NCBI RefSeq assembly: GCF_001854885.1
Contig: NZ_MDDV01000057.1
Location: 61,793 to 125,792, forward strand
Source of the DNA: Ensifer sp. LCM 4579
Lineage (GTDB): Bacteria > Pseudomonadota > Alphaproteobacteria > Rhizobiales > Rhizobiaceae
DNA: 64,000 bases
Reading direction: 5' to 3'
In this document: positions 9,384 to 17,341 of the stretch, one piece after another
Layout: every line of letters starts with the position of its first letter
Position numbering within the stretch: position 1 is the first letter of the stretch
Notes under the pieces: generated by a model
What the model was told of the DNA's origin: nothing
Seen by the model: only the letters and a program-made list of their open reading frames with translations
The model's database searches: none
Position numbers and translations under genes: made by a program

Positions 9384-10190
9384 ATGGCGGATCAATCGAT
9401 CATCAGCGCGCTTGTTCTCGGGCTCATCGAGGGGCTTACGGAGTTCATTCCCGTCTCGTCGACGGCGCATGTCCTGCTTGCCGGCCACTTTCTCGGCTTC
9501 AAGTCGCCCGGGAACACATTTGCTGTTCTTATCCAGCTCGGCGCGATTCTCGCGATCCTGCTCGTCTATTTCCAGAAACTCCTGTCGATCGCGCTGGCCC
9601 TGCCAGCAAGTGCGCAAGCACGCCGTTTCGTTCTCTCGGTTCTGCTCGCCTTCCTGCCGGCAGCCGTCATCGGTGCGGCGGCGCATGACTTCATCAAGTC
9701 GGTCCTGTTCGAGACGCCGATGCTGATCTGCGTCGTGCTGATCGTCGGCGGCATCATCCTCTATGTCATCGACCATCTTCCGCTGAGGCCGCGCTACACC
9801 GACGTCTTCCACTATCCGCCGTCGCTCGCCTTCAAAATCGGCCTGTTCCAATGCCTGGCGATGATCCCGGGAACCTCGCGCTCCGGTGCGACGATCGCCG
9901 GCGCCCTCTTGATGGGAACGGACAAGCGCTCGGCCGCCGAATTTTCCTTCTTTCTCGCCATGCCGACCATGCTCGGCGCCTTCACCCTCGATCTCTACAA
10001 GAACCGCAACGCGCTTTCCTTCGATGATGTCGGCCTGATCACTGTCGGCTTCGTTGCCGCATTCGTTGCCGGGATTTTCGTCGTGCGCTCGCTGCTCGAT
10101 TTCGTCTCGCATCGCGGCTTCACGCCTTTCGCCATCTGGCGCATTCTCGTCGGTATCGCCGGCCTGATCGGCCTTTGGCTGATTGGATGA
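9384..10190 (+). CDS. uppP: Undecaprenyl-diphosphatase UppP
   Basis: This integral inner-membrane enzyme recycles undecaprenyl pyrophosphate to the monophosphate carrier for peptidoglycan and polysaccharide synthesis. It has 268 residues and about eight hydrophobic segments. The diagnostic motifs are present: [16 protein letters not shown] (E-rich motif plus PVSSTGH-like) near residues 13-28, and [17 protein letters not shown] (phosphate-binding Arg/Ser) near residue 165. It is not the BacA peptide importer that is also called bacA in rhizobia. It is monocistronic, followed by a strong terminator at 10206-10237. Confidence 0.95.
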   Translation: MADQSIISALVLGLIEGLTEFIPVSSTAHVLLAGHFLGFKSPGNTFAVLIQLGAILAILLVYFQKLLSIALALPASAQARRFVLSVLLAFLPAAVIGAAAHDFIKSVLFETPMLICVVLIVGGIILYVIDHLPLRPRYTDVFHYPPSLAFKIGLFQCLAMIPGTSRSGATIAGALLMGTDKRSAAEFSFFLAMPTMLGAFTLDLYKNRNALSFDDVGLITVGFVAAFVAGIFVVRSLLDFVSHRGFTPFAIWRILVGIAGLIGLWLIG

Positions 10191-10205
10191 TCGCGCAAAA
10201 ATAAA

Positions 10206-10237
10206 GCCGCATGCGTCCCTTTCGAAACGCATGCGGC
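10206..10237. terminator. Rho-independent terminator between uppP and the small peptide gene
   Basis: A perfect 11-bp stem, GCCGCATGCGT / ACGCATGCGGC, with a 10-nt loop lies between the convergent uppP and small-peptide genes. It probably serves both strands, though flanking T/A runs are short. Confidence 0.75.
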
Positions 10238-10311
10238 CCTGGCCCCCGCCAAAATAAGAAATGTCTCTGTCCTCAGTCGCCCCTGCCGTGGCGGGGCGGG
10301 ACAAGGTCGGC

Positions 10312-10473
10312 TCAGTTGCCGGAAGAGGCAACCGACGCCGTCGTGCACGGGTCGACGCCGTAAGCGGGCGTGCAGCCCTTGCTGCTGCTTGCAACGGTAC
10401 TCGGTGCCATGAATGAGCCAGCCAGAATGATCATTGCCGCAGACGCAAAAAAGATTGCGATCGACTTGCCCAT
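10312..10473 (-). CDS. Small exported peptide, 53 aa, unknown function
   Basis: The ATG is at 10471-10473 and TGA at 10312-10314. The peptide has a basic N-terminus (MGKS), a long hydrophobic core (IAIFFASAAMIILAGSFMA) and a polar tail with two cysteines (KGCTPAYGVDPCTTAS). It looks like a signal peptide followed by a 25-30 residue exported peptide that may form one disulfide, or a single-pass membrane peptide. Upstream CGAAAGG is a weak ribosome binding site. It lies convergent to uppP across the terminator. I recognise no family. Confidence 0.6.
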   Translation of the reverse strand: MGKSIAIFFASAAMIILAGSFMAPSTVASSSKGCTPAYGVDPCTTASVASSGN

Positions 10474-10712
10474 GGGACGGTATGCCTTTCGAGTGTGATG
10501 TTGGCACCGGCTGTGTTTGCCGGGCCGCGCGATGCGAGCGCTGTTTATTCGCCGGTCATGTCATGATCAATATCAGGACATGCTGAATCCAGGGTAAATC
10601 ACATACAGGTTTGCGACTGCGGCAGAATTGCAACGGTGTTGCTGTCCGGCAACAGAAAGCCACCGGCACATCTCCGGCGGCTTCGATGCGTTCGCCTGTT
10701 GCTGCGGTTCGA

Positions 10713-11693
10713 TCAGGCGGCACGGCCGCCGCGCGTATACTGTCCCTGCGGACGATAGCGAACCAGATAGGTGGGCAGGATCGCTTCGAGCATCGTGGGT
10801 GCGATGCCGATGCCGGCGAGCGTCCGTCCTTCGGCCTCCGCCTTGTCGGAGATCACATTGTCGGATTTCAGCAACACCACCTGGTCGGCGGTTATCGGCG
10901 GCGCGATGAAGGGCACCAGCGAGGCGATGCGTCCGAGAAGCGAGGCGATGCCGAAGGGGAGAGACAGGAATGAGCGCTTTCGGTCGATCGTCTTCAGCAT
11001 CAATTCGAGACAGTCGCGGAAGGACAGCACTTGCGGCCCGCCGAGCTCGTAGATCGTGCCGCCCGAAAGCTTGCCTTCGACGGCGCGGGCGACTGCCTCG
11101 GCCACGTCGCCCACATAGACCGGCTGGAACCTGGTGCGACCGCCGCCGATCAGCGGCAGGACGGGCGAGAAGCGCGCCATCTCTGCGAACTTGTTGAAGA
11201 AACCGTCCTCCGGGCCGAAGATGATAGACGGGCGGAGGATGATCGCCCCGGGCACGGTATCGAGAACCGCCAGTTCGGCGCGGCCCTTGGTGCGGGCGTA
11301 GTCGGATTGGGATTTCGGATCGGCGCCGATCGCCGATATATGGGTCAGCGTTGCACCGGCCCCACGAGCCGCTTCGGCGACGGCACGGGCACCGAACTCC
11401 TGCACGGCGTCGAAGCTGTTGCGCCCGCTTTCGAAAAGGACGCCCACGCAATTGATCACGTGGTCGGCGCCCTCGACGGCGCGGTCCACCGATTTGCGGT
11501 AGCGCAGATTGGCCTGGACGCAGACGATCTGGCCGACATTGCCGAGCGGCTGAAGATGGCCGGCGAGATCCGGCCGGCGAACCGCGACGCGGATGCGGTA
11601 GCCCCGGCGGGCGAGCGCGCGCACCACATGACGGCCGACAAATCCGGATCCGCCGAAAATCGTCACCAGCGGCGGAAGGTTGGACAAGGTCAT
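10713..11693 (-). CDS. Complex I NDUFA9-like NAD(P)-binding protein
   Basis: The protein has 326 residues from ATG at 11691-11693 (AGGAGTG upstream). The Rossmann motif VTIFGGSGFVGRHVVRAL is followed by HISAIGADPKSQSDYARTK (YxxxK) and LRPSIIFGPEDGFFNKFA. This pattern is typical of the atypical-SDR family of the 39-kDa NDUFA9 subunit of mitochondrial complex I and its alphaproteobacterial homologues. It may bind NADPH and a quinone/lipid partner. In bacteria it is not part of the nuo operon. It stands alone, with 130 bp to the DUF1330 gene. Confidence 0.88.
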   Translation of the reverse strand: MTLSNLPPLVTIFGGSGFVGRHVVRALARRGYRIRVAVRRPDLAGHLQPLGNVGQIVCVQANLRYRKSVDRAVEGADHVINCVGVLFESGRNSFDAVQEFGARAVAEAARGAGATLTHISAIGADPKSQSDYARTKGRAELAVLDTVPGAIILRPSIIFGPEDGFFNKFAEMARFSPVLPLIGGGRTRFQPVYVGDVAEAVARAVEGKLSGGTIYELGGPQVLSFRDCLELMLKTIDRKRSFLSLPFGIASLLGRIASLVPFIAPPITADQVVLLKSDNVISDKAEAEGRTLAGIGIAPTMLEAILPTYLVRYRPQGQYTRGGRAA

Positions 11694-11824
11694 GGGAAAC
11701 GCACTCCTGATTTCATGGGCGAGAATGCTTGCTACATATCGCAAGCGGCGGGCGAGGTGAAGGCCAATCCGCACACACCTGCCCGTCCATTTTCACTGCC
11801 CTTGCAACGCCGGAGCAGCGCGCC

Positions 11825-12112
11825 TCAGGCGCCCTCCACGACCACCATTTCCGCATCGGCGACCTCCTGGCGGATGGCTGCGGCGATCTGGTATTCCGGC
11901 GAGTTGTAGCAGTCGATGGCAGCCTGAAAGGAAGGAAACTCGATCACCACGTTGCGGCTTCGCACGGCACCCTCGAGGCGATGGAACTGGCCGCCGCGGG
12001 CGAGAAAGGTCGCACCGTATTTTTCGAAGGCGGGTTTCGCTGCTGCGACATAATCCTTGTAACGGTCGGGGTCTCTTATATCGACCCGAGCAATCCAGTA
12101 TCCCTTGGCCAT
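11825..12112 (-). CDS. DUF1330 family protein
   Basis: This is a 95-residue protein from ATG at 12110-12112 with GAGGAG upstream. It is a ferredoxin-like alpha/beta-barrel dimer type: AKGYWIARVDIRDPDRYKDY at the start, VVIEFPSFQAAIDCYNSPEYQ in the middle, as in DUF1330 proteins. The biochemical role of the family is unknown. A mosaic repeat (12146-12239) separates it from pyrF. Confidence 0.88.
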   Translation of the reverse strand: MAKGYWIARVDIRDPDRYKDYVAAAKPAFEKYGATFLARGGQFHRLEGAVRSRNVVIEFPSFQAAIDCYNSPEYQIAAAIRQEVADAEMVVVEGA

Positions 12113-12145
12113 TTCGAACTCCTCGTCGCTCTGCGAAGCGCATGA

Positions 12146-12239
12146 CGGCGCCGCGCGTCGTTTGAAGCGCGCGAGGGCCGCTGCAGCACCTTGAATTACC
12201 ACATGTTTTTTGCCTGGGCCCGACAAAGGGAACATGCAG
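12146..12239 (+). repeat. Two-module mosaic palindromic repeat, copy 1
   Basis: Module A (GCGCCGCGCGTCGTTTG...GCGCG...CGCTGCAGCACC) is followed by module B (TTGAATTACCACATG ... GGGAACATGCAG), in the same orientation as the copies at 43913 and 55991. It is diverged: the inner stem of module B is altered. It lies between pyrF and the DUF1330 gene, both leftward. Confidence 0.7.
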
Positions 12240-12314
12240 GAGGTGGCTACTTTCGGCAAATCGGGGACAAGGTCAAGCGCCGGCTTCGCTGAACTGTTGT
12301 TTTTTCGGTGCGGC

Positions 12315-13019
12315 TCAACCGGAAAGCGCGCCCGCCATCTCGGCGAGTATTGCGCGGCTCGCGGCAAGCGGATCGGGTGCCTTGACGATCGGCCGTCCGA
12401 CCACGAGATGGCTGGATCCGGCCCGGATGGCGTCGCCCGGCGTCATCACTCGCTTCTGGTCGCCTCTCTCCGCACCGGCGGGGCGGATACCGGGTGTCAC
12501 CAGCGCCATGTCAGGGCCGATGATCCGGCGGACGGCGCCGGCCTCTTCCGCGGAACAAACGATGCCACCCATGCCAGCGGAACGAGCCTGCTCGGCGCGG
12601 CGCAGGACCAGCGTGTGCGGGTCGTATTCATATCCGGCGTCAATCACATCCTGCTCGTCCATCGAGGTGAGCACGGTGACGCCGAGAAGGCAGAGATCGG
12701 ATCCCCTGGCTGCCTCCACGGCCGCCTTCATCGCCTTCGGATAGGCATGGAGCGTCAGCATCGACATGCCCATTTTGACGATGTTCTCCACGCCTTTCGC
12801 CACCGTATTGTCGATGTCGAGCAGCTTCATGTCGAGGAAGACCCTCTTGCCGGCGGCAGCGAGATCACGCGCGAATTCGAGCCCGCCGTCAAAGACGAGC
12901 TGATAGCCAATCTTGTAGAAGACGACCTCCTCGCCGAGGGTCGCGACGATTTTCTCCGCTTCCGAGACGGTCGGAAGGTCAAGGCCGACAATCAATCGGT
13001 CACGCGCATTCATGCTCAT
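12315..13019 (-). CDS. pyrF: Orotidine 5'-phosphate decarboxylase PyrF
   Basis: It catalyses the last step of UMP synthesis. It has 234 residues from ATG at 13017-13019 (an ATG two codons later is also possible). Conserved sites are the N-terminal LIVGLDLPT, the catalytic [11 protein letters not shown] (Lys-Asp-x-x-Asp array), TVLTSMD, VCSAEEA and the phosphate-gripping VTPGIRPAG and [10 protein letters not shown]. It lies 7 bp from the downstream end of the histidine phosphatase gene, so the two are probably co-transcribed. Confidence 0.96.
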   Translation of the reverse strand: MSMNARDRLIVGLDLPTVSEAEKIVATLGEEVVFYKIGYQLVFDGGLEFARDLAAAGKRVFLDMKLLDIDNTVAKGVENIVKMGMSMLTLHAYPKAMKAAVEAARGSDLCLLGVTVLTSMDEQDVIDAGYEYDPHTLVLRRAEQARSAGMGGIVCSAEEAGAVRRIIGPDMALVTPGIRPAGAERGDQKRVMTPGDAIRAGSSHLVVGRPIVKAPDPLAASRAILAEMAGALSG

Positions 13020-13026
13020 GTCGAGA

Positions 13027-13608
13027 CTACCCCTGCCAGAATTCCATCGCGGTCCAGTCGCACGTGACGGCGCGGTCCGCAAGGCGAAAAGCAAAGAGAT
13101 TGCCGCCGCCCGGCAGTTGATCGGCGCTACGCGCGATCGCAGTAGCCGTCATCCGGCATTTCAGGAGGGTGCCGACGCCGCCATGGCCGACAAAGGCGAT
13201 CGGCACGGTCGGGTCGTGACGCTCGAGGATGTAGAAGACGGCCCTCGAAATGCGCATCTGGGCGTCGAGTGCCCGCTCCCAGCCCATGAAGCTCTCTTCG
13301 GGATGGGCGAAGAAGCGGTCCGCCGCCTTCTCGAACTCGTCCGGCGGAAGAAAGCCGGTAGACGAACGATCGTTTTCGCCCATCTCCTCGTCGGTTTCGA
13401 CGGGAATGCCCGCGGCGTCCGCCAATATTGCCGCGGTTTCGAGCGCCTTCCTTTCCGTGCTGGAGATGATGCGGCCGAGCAGCCGGACCCAAGGCTGTCC
13501 GGCCGTCATGCGCGTACGCTCCCGCCCGAGATCGGAAAGACTCCATTGCGGCACGGGAACATCAGGATCGATCCGGACCTGCGGATGGGTGAGGTAGACG
13601 CCGAACAT
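13027..13608 (-). CDS. Histidine phosphatase superfamily protein with altered RHG motif
   Basis: The protein has 193 residues. The architecture is that of phosphoglycerate-mutase-like/SixA-like phosphatases: [26 protein letters not shown] and [13 protein letters not shown], the second catalytic His. At the N-terminus the usual R-H-G is T-H-P (VYLTHPQV): the phospho-accepting His is kept but the preceding Arg and following Gly are changed. It may still act as a phosphatase with a changed pocket. It lies between pmtA and pyrF, all leftward with gaps of 7-15 bp, which suggests one operon. Confidence 0.82.
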   Translation of the reverse strand: MFGVYLTHPQVRIDPDVPVPQWSLSDLGRERTRMTAGQPWVRLLGRIISSTERKALETAAILADAAGIPVETDEEMGENDRSSTGFLPPDEFEKAADRFFAHPEESFMGWERALDAQMRISRAVFYILERHDPTVPIAFVGHGGVGTLLKCRMTATAIARSADQLPGGGNLFAFRLADRAVTCDWTAMEFWQG

Positions 13609-13623
13609 GGGCCCCGCGCCGGG

Positions 13624-14226
13624 TCAATGGGTGCGGCTATAGACCCAGAGTTGCGCCGGCGGAATGTTTCGGACGACGAAGTCGAAATGCTGGATGCGAT
13701 AGCGATCCGGCACGGCGACGACCGGCGAGAGCGGTCCATAGGAGATCTGCACCACCGGCCGTCCCACGGGAATGCGTGAAAGCAGATCCTCGATCAGCGT
13801 CACACGGCGATGCATCGGAAAATTCAGCAGCGGCACGGCTGAGATGACGCTGTCGAACTGCTGGTCCGTGAAGGCCCCCAGCGTGTGCGAGAGATCGAAG
13901 GCATCGCCGTTGATGAAGTTGACGTCGGGGAATTGCGCCCTCAACTGATTGAAGAAGTCGGTGGAATATTCCACCGAAACCAGTTTTTCGGGCGCCACGC
14001 CGCGCTCCAGGATCGCCTTGGTGATGACGCCCGTGCCTGGGCCGAGCTCGAGAACCGGCAGGCCCGAACGCGGGTTGACGACGCTCGCCATGCGGCGCGC
14101 GGTGAACGAGGACGTGGGCAGGATCGCGCCGACGGCGCGGCTATTGCTCATCCAGCCCTTGAAGAAGCGGATTTCCTCGTCGAACTTCCGGCCGAACCGT
14201 TCCTTAACCTTCAAGCGCAAGCTCAT
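13624..14226 (-). CDS. pmtA: Phosphatidylethanolamine N-methyltransferase PmtA (Rhodobacter/Sinorhizobium type)
   Basis: It uses S-adenosylmethionine to convert phosphatidylethanolamine stepwise to phosphatidylcholine at the inner face of the membrane. Its 200 residues form a class I methyltransferase. An N-terminal amphipathic stretch (EIRFFKGWMSNSRAVGAILPTS) fits membrane binding. The SAM motif is VLELGPGTGVITKAIL (residues about 60-75), followed by VSVEYS and FINGDAFDLS. The ending WVYSRTH is typical. The neighbouring dnaN/pyrF context agrees with what I recall of S. meliloti pmtA. I am fairly confident of the identity. Confidence 0.87.
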   Translation of the reverse strand: MSLRLKVKERFGRKFDEEIRFFKGWMSNSRAVGAILPTSSFTARRMASVVNPRSGLPVLELGPGTGVITKAILERGVAPEKLVSVEYSTDFFNQLRAQFPDVNFINGDAFDLSHTLGAFTDQQFDSVISAVPLLNFPMHRRVTLIEDLLSRIPVGRPVVQISYGPLSPVVAVPDRYRIQHFDFVVRNIPPAQLWVYSRTH

Positions 14227-14345
14227 AGAATTCCCTCGACCTCCTCGATGTCAGCTCTCCCCCTGCTGGCTGATTCGCCGAGCGTGAGTGCGTGTTCGTT
14301 CATAATGTGCTCCTATATGCGGCGAAAACAAGTCTGTCTGCGCCT

Positions 14346-14450
14346 GCTGCATGTTTCCCCAGATCCTTTCCATTTAGGGATGAAAGACGCGGCACTTCGA
14401 AGTGCTGCTTGCGACCTTCGCGCGTCTAAAATGACGCGCAACGTCGCAAT
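14346..14450 (-). repeat. Two-module mosaic repeat, reverse copy, in the pmtA-dnaN gap
   Basis: Reading the minus strand, module A (GCGCGTCATTTTAGACGCGC, then GAAGGTCGCAAGCAGCAC) is followed by module B (ending GGAAACATGCAG). The hairpin arms GCGCGTC/GACGCGC at 14420-14439 are perfect. The 315-bp gap 14227-14541 holds this repeat, the dnaN terminator and the short pmtA promoter region; nothing else was seen. Confidence 0.65.
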
Positions 14451-14491
14451 GCATGAGAATCGGCAGTAGCGCGGCGAAGGGACATGAAAAA

Positions 14492-14517
14492 ACCCGCCAT
14501 GCGAAAGCAGGGCGGGC
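14492..14517 (-). terminator. Rho-independent terminator after dnaN
   Basis: On the minus strand GCCCGCC, a 12-nt loop and GGCGGG are followed by TTTTTT. This is a canonical intrinsic terminator 25 bp past the dnaN stop. Confidence 0.9.
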
Positions 14518-14541
14518 TCCATTGCAGGGCTTCCTCTATTT

Positions 14542-15660
14542 TCAAACACGCATTGGCATCAGCACATAGAGCGCGTCGTCGCCGGCAAGATCGCGCACCA
14601 GCGTCGGAGAACCGGGATCCGCGAGCATGAACACCGCATCGTTGCCGGTCAGTTGGGACGTTATGTCGAGCAGATATTTGGCGTTGAATCCGATCTCGAG
14701 AGGATCGCCTTCGTAGCCGACCGGCAACTCTTCCGTGGCGCTGCCCGAGTCCGGATTGTTGACGGTCAGCGTCATCTGGCCATCATTGAGAGCCAGTTTC
14801 ACGGCGCGGCCGCGCTCCGAGGAGATAGTCGATACGCGATCGACGGCCTGGGCGAAGGACTGGCAATCGACGCGCAGCTCCTTGTCGTTGTTCGCCGGGA
14901 TGACGCGCTGATAGTCGGGGAAGGTCCCGTCGATCAGCTTCGACGTCATGATGATCGAGGCGATCGTCAGCCGAATTTTCGCATCGGAGACTTCGACCGT
15001 CACCACCACGTCGGGATTGTCGAGCAGTTTTTGCAATTCGCTGACCGTCTTGCGCGGAATGATGATGCCGGGCATGCCCTCCGAGCCCGCGGGCGCTTCG
15101 ACGTCGGCGCGGGCGAGGCGATGCCCGTCGGTGGCAACCGCGCGCAGCTTCAATTCGCCTTTGTTCTCGACGGTGTGAATGAAGATGCCGTTCAAGTAGT
15201 AACGGGTCTCCTCGGTCGAGATCGCGAACTGCGTCCGGTCGATCAGCATCTTGAGGTCGGTCGCCTTCAGGCGGAAGGAATGCGAGAAGCTGCCGGCGGT
15301 CAGGTCCGGAAAGTCCGATTGCGGCAGGCATTGCAGCGAGAACTTCGAGCGGCCGGAGGCGACCGTCATTGCCGTACCCTCGGCATTGGTCGCCAGCAGC
15401 ACTTCCGATCCGTCCGGCAGCTTGCGGACGATATCGTAGAGCAGGTGGGCCGGGACGGTGGTGGCGCCCGGCTGCTCCACCTGGGCCGGCGTCGCCTCGG
15501 TGATTTCGAGGTCGAGGTCGGTGGCCTTCATTTCGAGGCTCGCACCATCCGAGCGCAACAGCACGTTCGAGAGGATCGGGATCGTGTTTCGCCGTTCGAC
15601 CACGCGGTGGACATGGTTCAGCGATTTCAAAAGATTGGACCGCTCGAGAGTAATGCGCAT
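14542..15660 (-). CDS. dnaN: DNA polymerase III beta sliding clamp DnaN
   Basis: The protein has 372 residues, the usual length. It starts MRITLERSNLLKSLNHVHRVVERRNTI and ends LYVLMPMRV, as in all beta clamps, with DGTFPDYQRVIP in the middle. It forms the ring that tethers the polymerase during replication. It is monocistronic here, ending at a strong terminator. It lies 39 kb from dnaA and transcribes towards the opposite strand, unlike the classic dnaA-dnaN pair; this separation is common in Rhizobiales. Confidence 0.97.
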   Translation of the reverse strand: MRITLERSNLLKSLNHVHRVVERRNTIPILSNVLLRSDGASLEMKATDLDLEITEATPAQVEQPGATTVPAHLLYDIVRKLPDGSEVLLATNAEGTAMTVASGRSKFSLQCLPQSDFPDLTAGSFSHSFRLKATDLKMLIDRTQFAISTEETRYYLNGIFIHTVENKGELKLRAVATDGHRLARADVEAPAGSEGMPGIIIPRKTVSELQKLLDNPDVVVTVEVSDAKIRLTIASIIMTSKLIDGTFPDYQRVIPANNDKELRVDCQSFAQAVDRVSTISSERGRAVKLALNDGQMTLTVNNPDSGSATEELPVGYEGDPLEIGFNAKYLLDITSQLTGNDAVFMLADPGSPTLVRDLAGDDALYVLMPMRV

Positions 15661-15996
15661 GGGATGCTACCGCTTTCAACCATTGCCGGACGGACGAGGC
15701 GCCCGCCGCGGCGTCAACTGCGTGTCCCCGGCCGACCGGCCGGAACGATGTGGAGAGGCAAAATGGCAGAAAAAGACCCGCGGAAGCAAGGGGTTTCGCG
15801 GCTAGTTTCCCCAGTGCAGACGCCCGCCGCCACACTGCCGCCACCCTGCGGCCTTGCCCTGTGCATTGCGGTCACTCATAAAGGGTGCGAACCGGCGATC
15901 GGAAACGATCGGGCCGGCAGGATCGGGAAGCGGCCATTGGAAGAGCAGCAAGCGGGCGAGGCGGCGGAGAGGGAGAGGCAGCGCGGCTTTCGCCTG
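15661..15996. other. Divergent promoter region between dnaN and rsmI
   Basis: These 336 bp contain no convincing gene. They should carry both promoters. The reading frame of rsmI remains open upstream of the chosen ATG, so an earlier non-ATG start for rsmI cannot be excluded. Confidence 0.5.
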
Positions 15997-16866
15997 ATGA
16001 ACGCGACCGTTCCGGCGCGCCCGCTGGAACCGGCGCTTTATCTGGTGGCGACGCCGATCGGCAATCTCGCCGACATCACGATTCGGGCGCTGGAGACGAT
16101 CGCCGGGGCTGACCTGCTCGCCTGCGAGGATACGCGGGTGACGCGGGTGCTGCTTGACCGCTACGGCATCGTCAACCGGCCCGTGCCGTACCATGAGCAC
16201 AACGCGGCCGAGGCCGGGCCGCGGCTCCTTTCGGCGCTCGCTGTGGGCAAGTCGGTGGCGCTCGTTTCCGATGCCGGCACGCCGCTCGTTTCCGATCCCG
16301 GCTACCGGCTGGCGCAGCTGGCGATCGAAGCCGGACACCGCGTCGTTCCGATCCCGGGACCCTCCGCACCTCTTGCCGCGCTGGTCGGCTCCGGCCTTCC
16401 AAGCGACGCCTTTCTCTTTGCCGGGTTCCTGCCGGTGAAGGACAAGGCCCGCCGCGAGCGGCTGGCGGAACTTGGAGACGCACCGGCGACGCTCATCTTC
16501 TTCGAATCGCCGCACCGTATCGCCGCGACGGTCGCCGCGGCTGCCGAAGTGCTTGGGGCGGAGAGAAAGGCGGCGGTCTGCCGCGAACTGACCAAGGCCT
16601 TCGAGGAGTTTCGCCGCGGCACGCTCGGCGAGCTCAAGGTTTTCTATGACCAGGCGGAGGGGGTGAAGGGCGAGATCGTGCTTGTGGTCGGCCCGCCCGA
16701 AGCCAAGCCCGCCCCGAACGGAGAAGCCGTCGATGCGCTCCTGCGGGAACTTGCCCGTGCCATGCCGATGGGCAAGGCCGCGACGGAGGCCGCCCGGCGA
16801 ACCGGCCTGCCGCGCAAGGCGCTCTACGACCGGCTCCTGAGCCTCAAGGAAAGCAATGAAGGCTGA
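15997..16866 (+). CDS. rsmI: 16S rRNA (cytidine1402-2'-O)-methyltransferase RsmI
   Basis: The enzyme methylates the ribose of C1402 in the 16S decoding centre. Characteristic sequence: [66 protein letters not shown] and FFESPHRI, a tetrapyrrole-methylase fold using SAM. From ATG at 15997 the product is 289 residues. The ribosome binding site is weak (GAGAGG is 20 nt away), and the start may be upstream. The 3' end overlaps yraN by 11 bp, so the two are co-translated. Confidence 0.93.
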   Translation: MNATVPARPLEPALYLVATPIGNLADITIRALETIAGADLLACEDTRVTRVLLDRYGIVNRPVPYHEHNAAEAGPRLLSALAVGKSVALVSDAGTPLVSDPGYRLAQLAIEAGHRVVPIPGPSAPLAALVGSGLPSDAFLFAGFLPVKDKARRERLAELGDAPATLIFFESPHRIAATVAAAAEVLGAERKAAVCRELTKAFEEFRRGTLGELKVFYDQAEGVKGEIVLVVGPPEAKPAPNGEAVDALLRELARAMPMGKAATEAARRTGLPRKALYDRLLSLKESNEG

Positions 16867-17224
16867 GCGGCCGGACGCCCGGAAGTTGAAGGCGCTGAAG
16901 CGTGGGCTTCTTGCCGAATATCGCGCCGCGCTCTGCCTGATGCTGAAGGGCTACCGCATCGTGGCCATGCGTTATCGCACGAGGCTCGGCGAGATCGACA
17001 TCATCGCCCGGCGCGGCGAACTCGTCGCTATTGTCGAGGTGAAGGCGAGGGCGACGTTCGACGGCGCGGTCTTCGCCGTCTCCGATTCCTCTCAAAGGCG
17101 GATCAGGGCTGCAAGCGATACTTGGCTTTCGAGCCAGCCCGATTTCCACCGACTGTCGGTGCGCTACGATATCGTCGCCGTCCTGCCCTGGCGCTGGCCG
17201 CGGCATTTGCCCGATGCCTTTTGA
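16856..17224 (+). CDS. yraN: YraN/UPF0102 family nuclease-like protein
   Basis: The protein has 122 residues, the normal length. It carries the Endonuclease-like UPF0102 core: [47 protein letters not shown] (E-x-D...E-x-K nuclease-type residues). The family resembles Holliday-junction resolvase folds but its role is not established. It overlaps rsmI by 11 bp; in many rhizobia the rsmI-yraN pair is followed by gshB, whereas here five ugp-operon genes intervene. Confidence 0.9.
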   Translation: MKAERPDARKLKALKRGLLAEYRAALCLMLKGYRIVAMRYRTRLGEIDIIARRGELVAIVEVKARATFDGAVFAVSDSSQRRIRAASDTWLSSQPDFHRLSVRYDIVAVLPWRWPRHLPDAF

Positions 17225-17249
17225 CGGGCGGTTTTGACCGATTGGAAAA

Positions 17250-17293
17250 ATGTAATCGTTCCGTCACGGAAACATTACCTGCCTGTCATCGAA
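17250..17293 (+). promoter_or_regulatory. Putative Pho box (PhoB operator) upstream of ugpB
   Basis: Four consecutive 11-bp units begin at 17250 (ATGTAAT), 17261 (CCGTCAC), 17272 (ACATTAC) and 17283 (CTGTCAT). The last matches the consensus CTGTCAT exactly. The 11-bp phase is the hallmark of PhoB binding sites. It lies 49 bp upstream of the ugpB start. Regulation by phosphate starvation is inferred. Confidence 0.7.
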
Positions 17294-17341
17294 GGCCACT
17301 AGTCCACTGCGAACCGCAACACGGTGGAGAGGACAGGGGAA

